NCBI RefSeq assembly: GCF_000712055.1
Contig: NZ_JOOA01000001.1
Span: forward strand, 744,001 to 808,000
Source: Ruminococcus sp. HUN007
GTDB taxonomy: Bacteria > Bacillota > Clostridia > Oscillospirales > Ruminococcaceae
Length of the DNA stretch: 64,000 nucleotides
Reading direction: 5' to 3'
The notes below the pieces were generated by a model. That model was not told where the DNA came from, searched no databases, and worked only from the letters and a program-made list of their open reading frames with translations. Positions 47,703 through 56,593 of the stretch are shown here, piece after piece. The position numbers were made by a program, and so were the translations under genes. Within the stretch, counting starts at the first letter, position 1. Each line of letters begins with the position of its first letter.

Positions 47703-48263
47703 TCACCGTTCCAGATAGTCTTTCAGATCAGTAAGCCACTTCGGAATGTTTTGTCCTTTGGTAATAAGCTGCCCGTTACGGTATTCTGCTTTTTCCGAAA
47801 AGCCATTTTCGTTATCGAAAAAACGGACTTCATTACAGTATGGCAGTATTTTGGCGAGATCATCAAAACGATTCTGATAGCGTCTTTCAACATCAGCTGA
47901 AGGTATATCATGCCCGCCTTTTTCAACACGGTTTTTTATACGTTTGATGCTCTCCTCCGAAGAACTTATTCCAACATAGTAAAGTCGGATAAAATAATTA
48001 TAATTTCTGGCTCTCTGAATAGTTTTAAGTGTTCTGACACCTGAAAGAGTCGTTTCCTGTGTAAAATTTATTCTTTTATTCAGACAGTCTTCTATCAGAG
48101 CTATAGCAGCTTTCCCGCCTCTGATACGGTCACCGCCGGTTTCAGCAGTTATTTTATCGGTGTCTATTATTATTCCAAGTTCAGAACTTTCAGCTGAAAG
48201 AACCCCTGAAAGACTGCTCTTTCCGGAACCATTTACTCCTCCGATTATTGTATAAATATTCAT
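47703..48263 (-). CDS. Zeta-toxin-like P-loop kinase/ATPase
   Basis: About 186 residues from ATG 48263. Walker A GGVNGSGKSS at about residues 7-16, then DTDKI, FTQETTLSG (the substrate-binding Glu-Thr-Thr of zeta-type kinases) and IRLYYVGISSSEESIKRIKNRVEKGGHDIP with its Arg-rich lid. This matches the short zeta-toxin-like ATPases found alone in many Firmicutes. Zeta toxins phosphorylate UDP-N-acetylglucosamine, but the function of these solitary forms is not established. No epsilon-type antitoxin gene is adjacent. It lies downstream of nrnA with a 50-bp gap. Confidence 0.8.
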   Translation of the reverse strand: MNIYTIIGGVNGSGKSSLSGVLSAESSELGIIIDTDKITAETGGDRIRGGKAAIALIEDCLNKRINFTQETTLSGVRTLKTIQRARNYNYFIRLYYVGISSSEESIKRIKNRVEKGGHDIPSADVERRYQNRFDDLAKILPYCNEVRFFDNENGFSEKAEYRNGQLITKGQNIPKWLTDLKDYLER

Positions 48264-48316
48264 GGTAATTATCTCACTTCCTGCAGTTGATCTCATACTA
48301 TTATCTGATCCGGTGG

Positions 48317-49267
48317 TCAGTGCAGCTCGCCGCTCAGCAGCTTCACTGCAGTTTCCTCAAGCTTCTTCCGTGCTTCATCCGGCGGGCAGTCAAGGATACA
48401 GCCGGCGGCGTTGAGATGGCCGCCTCCGCCGTAGACTTTACACATTAAATCGGCAGCGAGAGTGCCGGTTGTACGTACCGAACACCTGGATGTACCGTTT
48501 TCGAGTTCGCGGATGGTTATGCCGATCTTTACTCCTTCTATCTGTTCGACAAAGGAGTTGATGCTTTCGAGTTCGGAAAGAAGGATGCCGGCTTTTTTCA
48601 GTTCCTCCTGTGTGATCACACCTGTTACTATCTGTCCGTCGTTTATAAAGTGAAGACTGTCCTGAAGATACTTTTCAATTTTTATTCTGCCCGGCTTCTT
48701 TGTGAACATGTGCCGGCGGCCGAGGCCGTATATATCTGCTCCGAGTTCAGCAAGTTCAGCAGCGGTCATGAAGGACTGGGCGTTTGTATCGGTGGTCCTG
48801 AAACACATTGTATCCATTACAAGGCCTGTGTAGAGAAAATCAGCTATCTGCTTTGTTATCTTTATACCGAAAGCCTTTATCACCTTGAAGATGATCTCGG
48901 CACAGGCACCGCAGTCCTCTTCTATATATTTAAAATCCGCATCAACATTGTTGTTTCTGTGATGATCGATGCAGAATTTATAATGTCTGTCTGAAAATGT
49001 CCCCGTTCTCTCCTGAGTGGCAGTATCGACAGATATCCAGACCGGATCAGTTACTTCGTCCCAGGTAACTGAATCAGTCATGAAATGATGATCAGGAGGC
49101 ACATCGTCCTGGCCTTTTACCACGCACTTTTTTCCGAGCGCCTGCAGTGCAAGGCCAAGTGCGTAGGACGAACCGATGCAGTCGCCGTCCGGTCGTATGT
49201 GGTATACAACGACAAACTGATCATATTTTTTTATTTCCTCAGCCATCTGTTTTGCTGTTAAATCCAT
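48317..49267 (-). CDS. nrnA: DHH/DHHA1 phosphoesterase (NrnA: nanoRNase/pAp phosphatase)
   Basis: 316 residues. Motif I YHIRPDGDCIGSS with the first Asp ligands, the CIDHHRNN DHH motif at about 100-107, and the C-terminal DHHA1 motif GGGGHLNAAG. NrnA degrades short RNA oligonucleotides and dephosphorylates pAp in the cytoplasm. ATG 49267 follows GAAAGGATAAAAC. The length is normal for the family. It sits downstream of the feoB cluster and upstream of the zeta-like gene. Confidence 0.93.
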   Translation of the reverse strand: MDLTAKQMAEEIKKYDQFVVVYHIRPDGDCIGSSYALGLALQALGKKCVVKGQDDVPPDHHFMTDSVTWDEVTDPVWISVDTATQERTGTFSDRHYKFCIDHHRNNNVDADFKYIEEDCGACAEIIFKVIKAFGIKITKQIADFLYTGLVMDTMCFRTTDTNAQSFMTAAELAELGADIYGLGRRHMFTKKPGRIKIEKYLQDSLHFINDGQIVTGVITQEELKKAGILLSELESINSFVEQIEGVKIGITIRELENGTSRCSVRTTGTLAADLMCKVYGGGGHLNAAGCILDCPPDEARKKLEETAVKLLSGELH

Positions 49268-49390
49268 GTTTTATCCTTTCGTTACTATGTTTTCTGTTAT
49301 ATTTCCTGATTGACTGCTTTCTGATAAGTCCGGATATCCGGCAGAGAGACTGCAGCGCTTTGCACTGGTCTCCTGTTCTGCAGCCGTTTT

Positions 49391-49540
49391 TTATTTTCTG
49401 TTACTGCAGTTTCTGCTGCATTCCGCACATCCGCAGCCGCAGTTTGATTTACCGCTTCGTTTGTTTAATATCATTTTCCTTACGGCCGCTCCGACTGCAA
49501 GGGCAACCAGCAGGATTATTACAATATCCCATATATTCAT
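49391..49540 (-). CDS. FeoB-associated Cys-rich membrane protein
   Basis: A short gene of 49 residues. It begins MNIWDIVIILLVALAVGAAV, a single membrane helix, then a basic stretch RKMILNKRSG and a Cys cluster CGCGCAECSRNC. This is the well-known small partner found just downstream of feoB in many anaerobes. ATG 49540 has GCAGGAG at good spacing, 46 bp after feoB. Possibly binds iron at the inner face of the transporter. The 120 bp up to nrnA contain nothing else recognisable. Confidence 0.85.
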   Translation of the reverse strand: MNIWDIVIILLVALAVGAAVRKMILNKRSGKSNCGCGCAECSRNCSNRK

Positions 49541-49586
49541 TTTTTCACACTCCTGCTGTTATTCTTGGCCGATCCTACTTCCCGTA

Positions 49587-51935
49587 TCACACGCCCATTG
49601 CTGTAAGCACAAGCCGAACAATGAAGGCTGCGATCCATGCCACTGTGCACTGCCATACAACGACAGCCACAGCCCATCTGTTTCCGAGTTCACGTCTTAT
49701 CGATGCAATAGCTGCTACGCACGGGGTGTACAGTAGGCTGAACACAAGGAGTGCCGCTGCTGAAACCGTAGTAAGAGCCGAGTGTATATCATCGGAAAAC
49801 AGGATCTGGAATGTGGAAACAACGCTTTCCTTTGCAATGAATCCCGTGATGAATGAAGTGCATATTCTCCAGTCGCCAAGTCCGAGTGGCCTGAATACAG
49901 GAATAAGGAACCCCGCAAGTGCTGCAAGAATGCTGTTCTGTGAGTCATCGACCATGTTGAACCGGAAGTCAAAGCTCTGGAGAAACCAGATGACCACTGT
50001 CGCAACGAGAATGACTGTAAACGCCTTCTGAAGGAAGTCGCGCGCCTTTTCCCAGAGAAGCTGTGTTACGTTCTTTATTCCCGGCAGGCGGTAGTTCGGA
50101 AGCTCCATAACGAACGGAACAGCCTCGCCGCGGAAAAGTGTGTTTTTATAGAGAAGTGACGCGAGAATACCGCATATCACGCCGAGCAGATAGAGTCCCG
50201 ACATGATGAGTCCACCCCGGCCCGGGAAAAATGCACTTACAAAGAATGCATATATCGGAAGCTTGGCACTGCAGCTCATAAACGGTGTGAGAAGGATCGT
50301 CATTTTACGGTCACGTTCACTCGGCAGTATTCGTGTGGACATTACCGCAGGAACGGTACATCCGAATCCGATAAGCAGAGGAACTATGCTTCGTCCGGAA
50401 AGACCTGTCTTACGAAGCATCTTGTCCATGACGAAGGCTACTCTGGCAATGTAGCCGCTGTCCTCGAGCAGCGACAGGAACAGGAACATTATTACGATTA
50501 TCGGCATGAAGGAGAGCACGGAGCCGACGCCTGCAAACAGTCCGTCCATGACGAGGCTGTGGAGCACCGGATTGACACCGGCTGAATCAAGAAGTACGGA
50601 AACCTCATTGCCGAGCAGTTCAATGCCGCTTTCGAGCAGTTCCTGAAGCCATGCGCCTATTACGTTGAAGGTCAGATAGAAAACTATCACCATTATCAGA
50701 ATAAAGCACGGTATTGCCGTATACTTTCCGGTAAGGACACGGTCAATCTTTTCACTTCGCCTGTGCTCACGGCTTTCCTCAGGCTTTACAACTGTCTCAC
50801 GACAGACTTTTTCGATAAAACGGAAACGCATATCCGCAATGGCGGCACTTCTGTCAAGGCCTCTTTCCTTTTCCATCTGGATAATGATGTGTTCGAGCAT
50901 TTCCTTTTCATTGTCATCGAGATCGAGCTGGTCGATGATCAGGCTGTCACCCTCAACGACCTTTCCGGCCGCAAATCTCACCGGAATACCGGCGCTCTGG
51001 GCGTGGTCGGAAATAAGGTGTTCCACGGCGTGCATGCATCTGTGGACCGCACCGCCTGAATCGGCAGTGTCACAGTAGTCCTGGTTGTCAGGCTTTTCCT
51101 GATATTTCGCTGTATGGATGGCATGCTTTACAAGCTCGTCAACGCCTTCATTTTTCGCCGCCGAGATAGGTACAACCGGAACACCGAGCATTTCCTCCAT
51201 CCCGTTTATATCAACGGAACCCGAGTTTCCCGTCATTTCATCCATCATGTTGAGTGCAACTACCATCGGAATGCCCATCTCAAGCAGCTGCATGGTAAGA
51301 TAAAGATTACGTTCTATGTTAGTCGCATCGACGATATTTATTATCGCCTTCGGCTTGTCCTTAAGCACAAAGTTTCTTGAAACGATCTCCTCGCTTGAAT
51401 ACGGCGACATGGAGTAAATTCCAGGAAGATCAGTCACCAGTGTATTGTCGTGTCCTCTTATCGGTCCGTCCTTGCGGTCAACGGTAACACCCGGAAAATT
51501 TCCGACGTGCTGGTTCGAGCCCGTAAGCTGATTGAACAGTGTGGTCTTGCCGCAGTTCTGGTTTCCCACCAGTGCGTAGGTAAGCACCGTTTCGGCCGGA
51601 AGCGGATTTTTATGATCCGAGGCGTGGCACATGTGATAGCCTTCCTCACCAAGGCCCGGATGATATTTATGCTTTTTCTTTTCAGTTATATTTTCATCGT
51701 TCTGAGGCGTTTCAGCAGGTTCAATTTCGATCTGCGATGCGTCGTCAAGTCTGAGAGTCAGTTCGTACCCCCTGATACGTAATTCCATCGGATCTCCCAT
51801 AGGTGCCAGCTTTACCACCGTAACGTTCGTTCCCGGTATAAGCCCCATGTCAAGAAAATGCTGTCTGAGCGCCCCGTTTCCGCCGACAGTCCTTACCACA
51901 GCTGATGAACCAACTGACAGTTCATTTAATTGCAT
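49587..51935 (-). CDS. feoB: Ferrous iron transporter FeoB with fused N-terminal FeoA domain
   Basis: About 782 residues from ATG 51935 (GGAAGGAG upstream; the frame extends to 51977 without a better start). Residues 1-80 form an SH3-like FeoA domain (MQLNELSVGSSAVVRTV). A linker with a HMCHASDH Cys/His segment leads to the G domain: G1 GNQNCGKTT, a Thr in switch I GVTVDRK and G3 DLPGIYS. The C-terminal half has two Gate motifs and about eight membrane helices. It imports Fe(II). The FeoA-FeoB fusion and a Cys-rich partner downstream are common in Clostridia. Confidence 0.95.
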   Translation of the reverse strand: MQLNELSVGSSAVVRTVGGNGALRQHFLDMGLIPGTNVTVVKLAPMGDPMELRIRGYELTLRLDDASQIEIEPAETPQNDENITEKKKHKYHPGLGEEGYHMCHASDHKNPLPAETVLTYALVGNQNCGKTTLFNQLTGSNQHVGNFPGVTVDRKDGPIRGHDNTLVTDLPGIYSMSPYSSEEIVSRNFVLKDKPKAIINIVDATNIERNLYLTMQLLEMGIPMVVALNMMDEMTGNSGSVDINGMEEMLGVPVVPISAAKNEGVDELVKHAIHTAKYQEKPDNQDYCDTADSGGAVHRCMHAVEHLISDHAQSAGIPVRFAAGKVVEGDSLIIDQLDLDDNEKEMLEHIIIQMEKERGLDRSAAIADMRFRFIEKVCRETVVKPEESREHRRSEKIDRVLTGKYTAIPCFILIMVIVFYLTFNVIGAWLQELLESGIELLGNEVSVLLDSAGVNPVLHSLVMDGLFAGVGSVLSFMPIIVIMFLFLSLLEDSGYIARVAFVMDKMLRKTGLSGRSIVPLLIGFGCTVPAVMSTRILPSERDRKMTILLTPFMSCSAKLPIYAFFVSAFFPGRGGLIMSGLYLLGVICGILASLLYKNTLFRGEAVPFVMELPNYRLPGIKNVTQLLWEKARDFLQKAFTVILVATVVIWFLQSFDFRFNMVDDSQNSILAALAGFLIPVFRPLGLGDWRICTSFITGFIAKESVVSTFQILFSDDIHSALTTVSAAALLVFSLLYTPCVAAIASIRRELGNRWAVAVVVWQCTVAWIAAFIVRLVLTAMGV

Positions 51936-52038
51936 TGCCAAAAAACTCCTTCCGGATCTTATCATAGATGTATTCACTATAAATTATATCACAATAGCGG
52001 CAGAATGTATAGTATTATCGAAATAAGCGTTTCCCATA

Positions 52039-52067
52039 TTGAAAACGCGGAAAAATTATGATATACT
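52039..52067 (+). promoter_or_regulatory. Promoter for the DUF1294 gene
   Basis: Plus-strand TTGAAA (52039-52044), 17-bp spacer, TATACT (52062-52067). The palindrome GCGCATGCGC lies at 52077-52086 in the leader. Confidence 0.7.
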
Positions 52068-52110
52068 GAAAAACGGCGCATGCGCACATTAAAGATATGA
52101 GGTGTAAATA

Positions 52111-52770
52111 ATGCTTGATATGATCAATAATCTCGGCAGTCTTAACATCGGCAGTTTTCAGATACCATATCCTGTCGTTTACCTGGCAGGTATAAACCTT
52201 CTCACATTTCTGCTTCAGATAATAAACGGAGCGATAAAAAACAAAAAGGAGGACGGAAAATATTATCTGAGTCCTGTGCTCATCATTCTTTCCGTACTCG
52301 GCGGACCTTTGGGTGTCCTTCTCGGCTCTCTATGCACAGACCGAAAGGGCTGCAAGGAAAACATGATGCTCAGAGTCACTGCATTCTGCATGACACTCAT
52401 CTGGGCGATCACAGTTCTCATCTGGCTCGGTCAGATATCCGAAACACATCGTTTCGCGTTCTGGCAGATATTCGTCCAGCACCGCATTCCGCTCTACGTT
52501 CTCGGCGGTATTAATCTTATCACACTGATAATGTTCGGCATCGACAAGTTCAAGGCGGTTAAGGAATCCGGAAGCAGGATACCGGTCGCTGTTCTGCTCA
52601 TTCTGTGCGGCATCGGCGGATCGGTCGGCGGACTTCTCGGAATGTTCATTTTCCGTCACAAGATCAGAAAGTCATATTTCATTGTGGGAGTGCCGCTTAT
52701 CATCTTAACTCAGGTGGCTGTACTGCTCTACCTGATCAACTCACCGTGGTTCCCGAATATTTACGTGTGA
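52111..52770 (+). CDS. DUF1294-family membrane protein (duplicated domain)
   Basis: 219 residues with five or six hydrophobic segments. Two tandem DUF1294-like modules: the first contains GINLLTFLLQIINGAI and LSVLGGPLGVLLGSL, the second GINLITLIMFGIDKFKA, RIPVAVLLILCGIGGSVGG and FRHKIRKSYF. The second is the better conserved; in the first the FRHK segment is reduced to CTDRKGCKEN. Function of the family is unknown. ATG 52111 follows GAGGTG. A bidirectional terminator follows. Confidence 0.85.
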   Translation: MLDMINNLGSLNIGSFQIPYPVVYLAGINLLTFLLQIINGAIKNKKEDGKYYLSPVLIILSVLGGPLGVLLGSLCTDRKGCKENMMLRVTAFCMTLIWAITVLIWLGQISETHRFAFWQIFVQHRIPLYVLGGINLITLIMFGIDKFKAVKESGSRIPVAVLLILCGIGGSVGGLLGMFIFRHKIRKSYFIVGVPLIILTQVAVLLYLINSPWFPNIYV

Positions 52771-52835
52771 ATTTAACTTCAGCATCACCGGCACTGACCA
52801 TTTCACTGATCAGTGCTTTCACGATATGATAACAG

Positions 52836-52880
52836 AAACGGACAGCGTGAAACTTTTACGATTCACGCTGTCCGTTTGTT
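52836..52880 (-). terminator. Bidirectional terminator between DUF1294 and GH16 genes
   Basis: Long stem AAACGGACAGCGTGAA/TTCACGCTGTCCGTTT with a 9-nt loop. T-rich on both sides (TTTGTTTTA on the plus strand). Confidence 0.9.
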
Positions 52881-54407
52881 TTATACACCTTTATACGAAA
52901 GGATCTTCCATTTAAGTGTAATGAGATCTCTTATATCAGTTTTTCCGTTGTTGTCAAGGTCATAAGGCATGGTAGCTTCCGGATCTCCGAAAAGATACTT
53001 CTGAAGTCTGATCACATCTGTCGCATTTAAAAACGCTTCATAAGGCGGGTCAGGAAGAAGAGGCTGACCGTGAGTTGCTTCTGCATCGCCTTTCGCCTGA
53101 TATACACGGACGTAATCGACCTGCATTTCAGATGGTATAAGCGACGCATCCGGGGCTCTGCCCTCGTCGAAATTTCCGCCTGCCGCAAGGTTCATAATTA
53201 TGTAGAACTCCCTGTCAAACGGCGCGTACGGATTACTCTCGTCAGTCGCCGAGTACCATTCCGTATTCGGAATAACGCTGTAGCAGGTACCGTCAACGTA
53301 CCAGCTTATCTGTTCCTTTTCCCATACGACGCTGTAGATATGGAATCCGTCGTCATAGGTCTTTCCGTCCTCAAACACATACTGATCGCCGGAATATCTG
53401 TTTGCAGGCCACTGTCCGCCGTAATGAATGGTTCCGTAAATGGTATTGTTCAGTCTGCCCTTTGCTTCCATGACATCTATCTCGCCGGAAGCAGCCCATG
53501 TTCCGTAGCTCTCATCCTGCGGAAGCAGCCAGAGTGCCGGCCAGATACCGGTACCGGAAGGCACTTTCGCACAGAAATCTATTCTGCCGTACTTAAACGC
53601 AAATGCGTCTTTTGAAACAAGTTTTGCCGATGAATAAGGCGCTGTTCTGTTCGGATCTTCCGGGAATGACTTCGGCTCGTCAAGAAGCTTAAGTGTCAGT
53701 TTTCCGTCAGATACAAAAGAGTTCTCCGGACTTTCTGTATAGTATTCAAGTTCGGCATTTCCCCAGCCCCATGTGTTCGGATCTTCATTAAGGTAATATC
53801 CGGTCTGGTGCCTCCAGTTCCGGCCTTCGATCTCCGTACCGGAAAACTCGTCGTTCCAGACAAGATCCCAGCCGTCAATTTTAAGATCGTCACCATCGGC
53901 GAAAACGAGCTTTTCCCTTTCCGCAGGATCAGGACGAGGCGCCACCTTGTCCGCATTTATCGTATAGTCAAGATAAACTGACGGGTCGGATGCCGACTGA
54001 AGCCTTACAAAAGTCTTTTCCTTAACGTGGAACCAGAATCCCCCTGGTCCGTCCCAGAAATGTCCGAAGTTCTGGTCATATATCCAGCCGCTGTCGGCAT
54101 TGTTGTCGATACTCACCCAGTCTGTCTGTTTTTCAGTCTTCGCAAAAAGTCTTATATCAGCGGCCACCTGCTCGTACTTTACCGATTCATCGCCGTTGAA
54201 CACCGGAAAAGTAAATCCGGATCCGCCTGTTTCATTGGCTTCCACAACCGGTCCCTGCGTCGGCGTCATGGACTTAACGGTAAGTGTTTCAGCTTCCGCA
54301 TATGCGTGATCTGTCACAAACGAAGAATAATACTGCGTTCCTGCAAGCAGCAGTGCACCTGAAAGTATGCAGGCAGACACAGCCTTTCTGTTCTTAAAGA
54401 TATTCAT
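52881..54407 (-). CDS. Secreted GH16 beta-glucanase with C-terminal dockerin
   Basis: 508 residues. A signal peptide spans roughly 1-38 (basic start, LSGALLLAG core, AYA-AE cleavage). A beta-rich N-terminal module (about 40-160) is followed by the GH16 domain (about 175-440), which holds WNDEFSG, the catalytic GEIDVMEA box at about 305-312 and WPALWLLP. This box points to an endo-beta-1,3(4)-glucanase or laminarinase. A dockerin-like pair at about 462-505 has one intact calcium loop (DLDNNGKTDIRD) before the second helix, while the loop before NATDVIRLQKYLFG is degenerate. It should attach to a cohesin-bearing scaffold. Its own promoter and terminator flank it. Confidence 0.92.
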   Translation of the reverse strand: MNIFKNRKAVSACILSGALLLAGTQYYSSFVTDHAYAEAETLTVKSMTPTQGPVVEANETGGSGFTFPVFNGDESVKYEQVAADIRLFAKTEKQTDWVSIDNNADSGWIYDQNFGHFWDGPGGFWFHVKEKTFVRLQSASDPSVYLDYTINADKVAPRPDPAEREKLVFADGDDLKIDGWDLVWNDEFSGTEIEGRNWRHQTGYYLNEDPNTWGWGNAELEYYTESPENSFVSDGKLTLKLLDEPKSFPEDPNRTAPYSSAKLVSKDAFAFKYGRIDFCAKVPSGTGIWPALWLLPQDESYGTWAASGEIDVMEAKGRLNNTIYGTIHYGGQWPANRYSGDQYVFEDGKTYDDGFHIYSVVWEKEQISWYVDGTCYSVIPNTEWYSATDESNPYAPFDREFYIIMNLAAGGNFDEGRAPDASLIPSEMQVDYVRVYQAKGDAEATHGQPLLPDPPYEAFLNATDVIRLQKYLFGDPEATMPYDLDNNGKTDIRDLITLKWKILSYKGV

Positions 54408-54439
54408 AAAAAATCCTCCCCCGAGAGTTCATTTATTAT

Positions 54440-54468
54440 AGTATACCGTATTTCCGGAAGTTTCACAA
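54440..54468 (-). promoter_or_regulatory. Promoter for the GH16 gene
   Basis: Minus-strand TTGTGA (54468-54463), 17-bp spacer, TATACT (54445-54440); ribosome site GGGGGAGG follows. Confidence 0.65.
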
Positions 54469-54483
54469 TACCTGTCGAAACTA

Positions 54484-54512
54484 TTGCTTATGAGTGCTAA
54501 AAATGTTATAAT
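54484..54512 (+). promoter_or_regulatory. Promoter for fprA
   Basis: Plus-strand TTGCTT (54484-54489), 17-bp spacer, TATAAT (54507-54512), about 60 nt before the ATG. It is divergent from the GH16 promoter. Confidence 0.7.
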
Positions 54513-54576
54513 CATATTGTGTATCCCGCACGAAGAAAACATATTATTTTAACAATACCGCAAGGAGAATCTAACC

Positions 54577-55737
54577 ATGACAATTACAAACGACATCAGA
54601 TACATCGGCGTGAACGATCACGTTACTGACCTTTTTGAAAGCCAGTACATCATTCCTGAGGGAATGGCTTACAACTCATATGTTATTTTCGACGAAAAGA
54701 TCGCCGTAATGGATACGGTTGAAGGAAAATTCGGTGATGAATGGCTCGGAAATCTTAAAAACGCACTTGACGGAAAAACTCCGGACTACCTCATTGTCCA
54801 GCACATGGAGCCGGATCATTCCGCAAACATATTAAACTTCATTAAGGCTTACCCTGAAGCAAAGATCGTCGGAAACATCCAGACTTTCAATATGATGGGA
54901 CAGTTCTTTGAAACTCTTCCTGAATTTGAAAAGGTAACTGTCAAGGACGGCGAAACACTTTCACTCGGTAAGCACGAACTTGCATTCGTTTTCGCACCTA
55001 TGGTTCACTGGCCGGAAGTTATGCTCACATACGACAGCACTGACAAGGTACTTTTCTCAGCTGACGCATTCGGAAAATTCGGTGCTCTCGACGCTGAAGA
55101 AGATGAATGGGACTGCGAGGCTCGCCGCTACTATTTCGGTATAGTAGGCAAATACGGCATGCAGGTACAGAAGCTTCTGAAAACTGCTGCAGATCTTGAC
55201 ATTCAGACCATCTGCCCGCTCCACGGCCCGGTGCTTTCAGAAAACATTGCATACTACATAAACAAATATGACATCTGGTCATCATATAAGCCGGAAGACA
55301 GGGGCGTATTTATCGCATACGCATCTATCCACGGAAATACAAAGAAAGCTGCTGAACTCCTCGCTGAAATGCTAAAGGAAAAGGGATGCGAAAAGGTTGC
55401 CATTTCCGATCTTTCCAGAGAAGACTGGGCAGAATGCGTTGAAGATGCATTCCGCTACGACCGTCTCGTACTTGCAGCTTCCAGCTACAACGGCGATGTT
55501 TTCCCGGCTATGAGATCGTTTATCACACATCTTACAGAACGCAGCTACCAGAACCGTACAGTTGCTTTCGTCGAAAACGGAAGCTGGGCTCCGACAGCAA
55601 AGAGAACTATGGCAGCACTGCTTGAAAAGAGCAAGAACATTACTTACTGCGAAAACAGCGTAACTATCAAATCTTCACTCAACGCTGATTCAAAGGCAGC
55701 ACTTGAAGCGCTTGCAGAGGAGATCTGCAGAAAATAA
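54577..55737 (+). CDS. fprA: FprA-type flavodiiron protein (A-type flavoprotein)
   Basis: 386 residues. The N-terminal metallo-beta-lactamase-like domain has the diiron ligands HMEPDH at about 75-80 and later His/Asp in MVHWPE, SADAFG and PLHGP. The C-terminal flavodoxin domain (about 245-386) binds FMN through SIHGNTKKAA. These enzymes reduce O2 to water or NO to N2O and protect anaerobes. It is monocistronic by spacing, with AAGGAGA before the ATG. It ends one base from the converging ABC permease gene. Confidence 0.95.
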   Translation: MTITNDIRYIGVNDHVTDLFESQYIIPEGMAYNSYVIFDEKIAVMDTVEGKFGDEWLGNLKNALDGKTPDYLIVQHMEPDHSANILNFIKAYPEAKIVGNIQTFNMMGQFFETLPEFEKVTVKDGETLSLGKHELAFVFAPMVHWPEVMLTYDSTDKVLFSADAFGKFGALDAEEDEWDCEARRYYFGIVGKYGMQVQKLLKTAADLDIQTICPLHGPVLSENIAYYINKYDIWSSYKPEDRGVFIAYASIHGNTKKAAELLAEMLKEKGCEKVAISDLSREDWAECVEDAFRYDRLVLAASSYNGDVFPAMRSFITHLTERSYQNRTVAFVENGSWAPTAKRTMAALLEKSKNITYCENSVTIKSSLNADSKAALEALAEEICRK

Positions 55738-55738
55738 T

Positions 55739-56593
55739 TTACGCTTTCCTTCTTCCCGTCAGTGAGGAGCGAAGCATCAGTAATGCATAAACCAGAAATG
55801 CGGCGAGAAATACTATAAAGCAGTCCGATAAAACGGATATTACACAGTCTGAATAATCCACAAAATAAGACATACGAGGATCAGGGTACAGTGCATATTC
55901 AAGCTCACCGATACTGCGGTTTAAGAGTAAAAAGTCCAGAGCATTTGACAAATAACCTGAAGAAGAGGCGTTCATACGATAGAACAGATATATCAGAAAG
56001 CACGATACAGCCGATGAAAGAAATGCTGCAGCCGTATTTATCTTCTGTTTTACTGCTGCAAATATAACAGCTGCCGCATAAAAAGCAAGTAACAGATAAA
56101 AACTTATGCATACATCAAAAAAGATAACTCTCGGATCAGATACAGCTTTGCTGCGAAGCGCATCTTCAATAAATGCCACTGCGTTTATATCAAGTTTCAG
56201 TCCGAACCGGCCGTAAATGATACTTGTTACAAGGCAGGCTATGTTCAACATCAGAACTGTAACGGCACTGTATCCAATGGCGATAACACCGGTCCCGAGA
56301 ACCATGTTCACCCTGGATGTTCCGCCGTTTACCGCCACCGGAATGATCTTTGCAAGAACATATGCAAAAGCAATACCTGCAAACACCGCACCGATGTTTT
56401 CGTAATAATTAAACACACGGTAATGTTCTGCTGTGGAAGGTGAGGTTACAATAAACGGCTCACCAACATACGAAAGCGACGGAATGATAAGCATGTGGAT
56501 AATGAAAAGCACCAGAAATCCGAGCCCGGACCACTTTAAGTAAGTACGCAGACCCTCTCGTCCGCAGAAAGCATATTTAATATATTCACGCAT
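55739..56593 (-). CDS. ABC transporter membrane subunit (ABC-2-like)
   Basis: About 284 residues from ATG 56593, with a perfect AGGAGGTGG site inside the end of the ATPase gene and an 8-base overlap. Six hydrophobic segments are visible. No close family name is recognised, but the gene order GntR-ATPase-permease is that of YtrA/YtrB-type operons. Probably the membrane partner of the ATPase, exporting or sensing a peptide or envelope-active compound. Substrate unknown. Confidence 0.75.
   Translation of the reverse strand: MREYIKYAFCGREGLRTYLKWSGLGFLVLFIIHMLIIPSLSYVGEPFIVTSPSTAEHYRVFNYYENIGAVFAGIAFAYVLAKIIPVAVNGGTSRVNMVLGTGVIAIGYSAVTVLMLNIACLVTSIIYGRFGLKLDINAVAFIEDALRSKAVSDPRVIFFDVCISFYLLLAFYAAAVIFAAVKQKINTAAAFLSSAVSCFLIYLFYRMNASSSGYLSNALDFLLLNRSIGELEYALYPDPRMSYFVDYSDCVISVLSDCFIVFLAAFLVYALLMLRSSLTGRRKA

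Noticed and set aside
49147..50031. Long plus-strand frame opposite feoB and nrnA
   Set aside because: Antisense shadow of well-recognised genes with no family resemblance or ribosome site.
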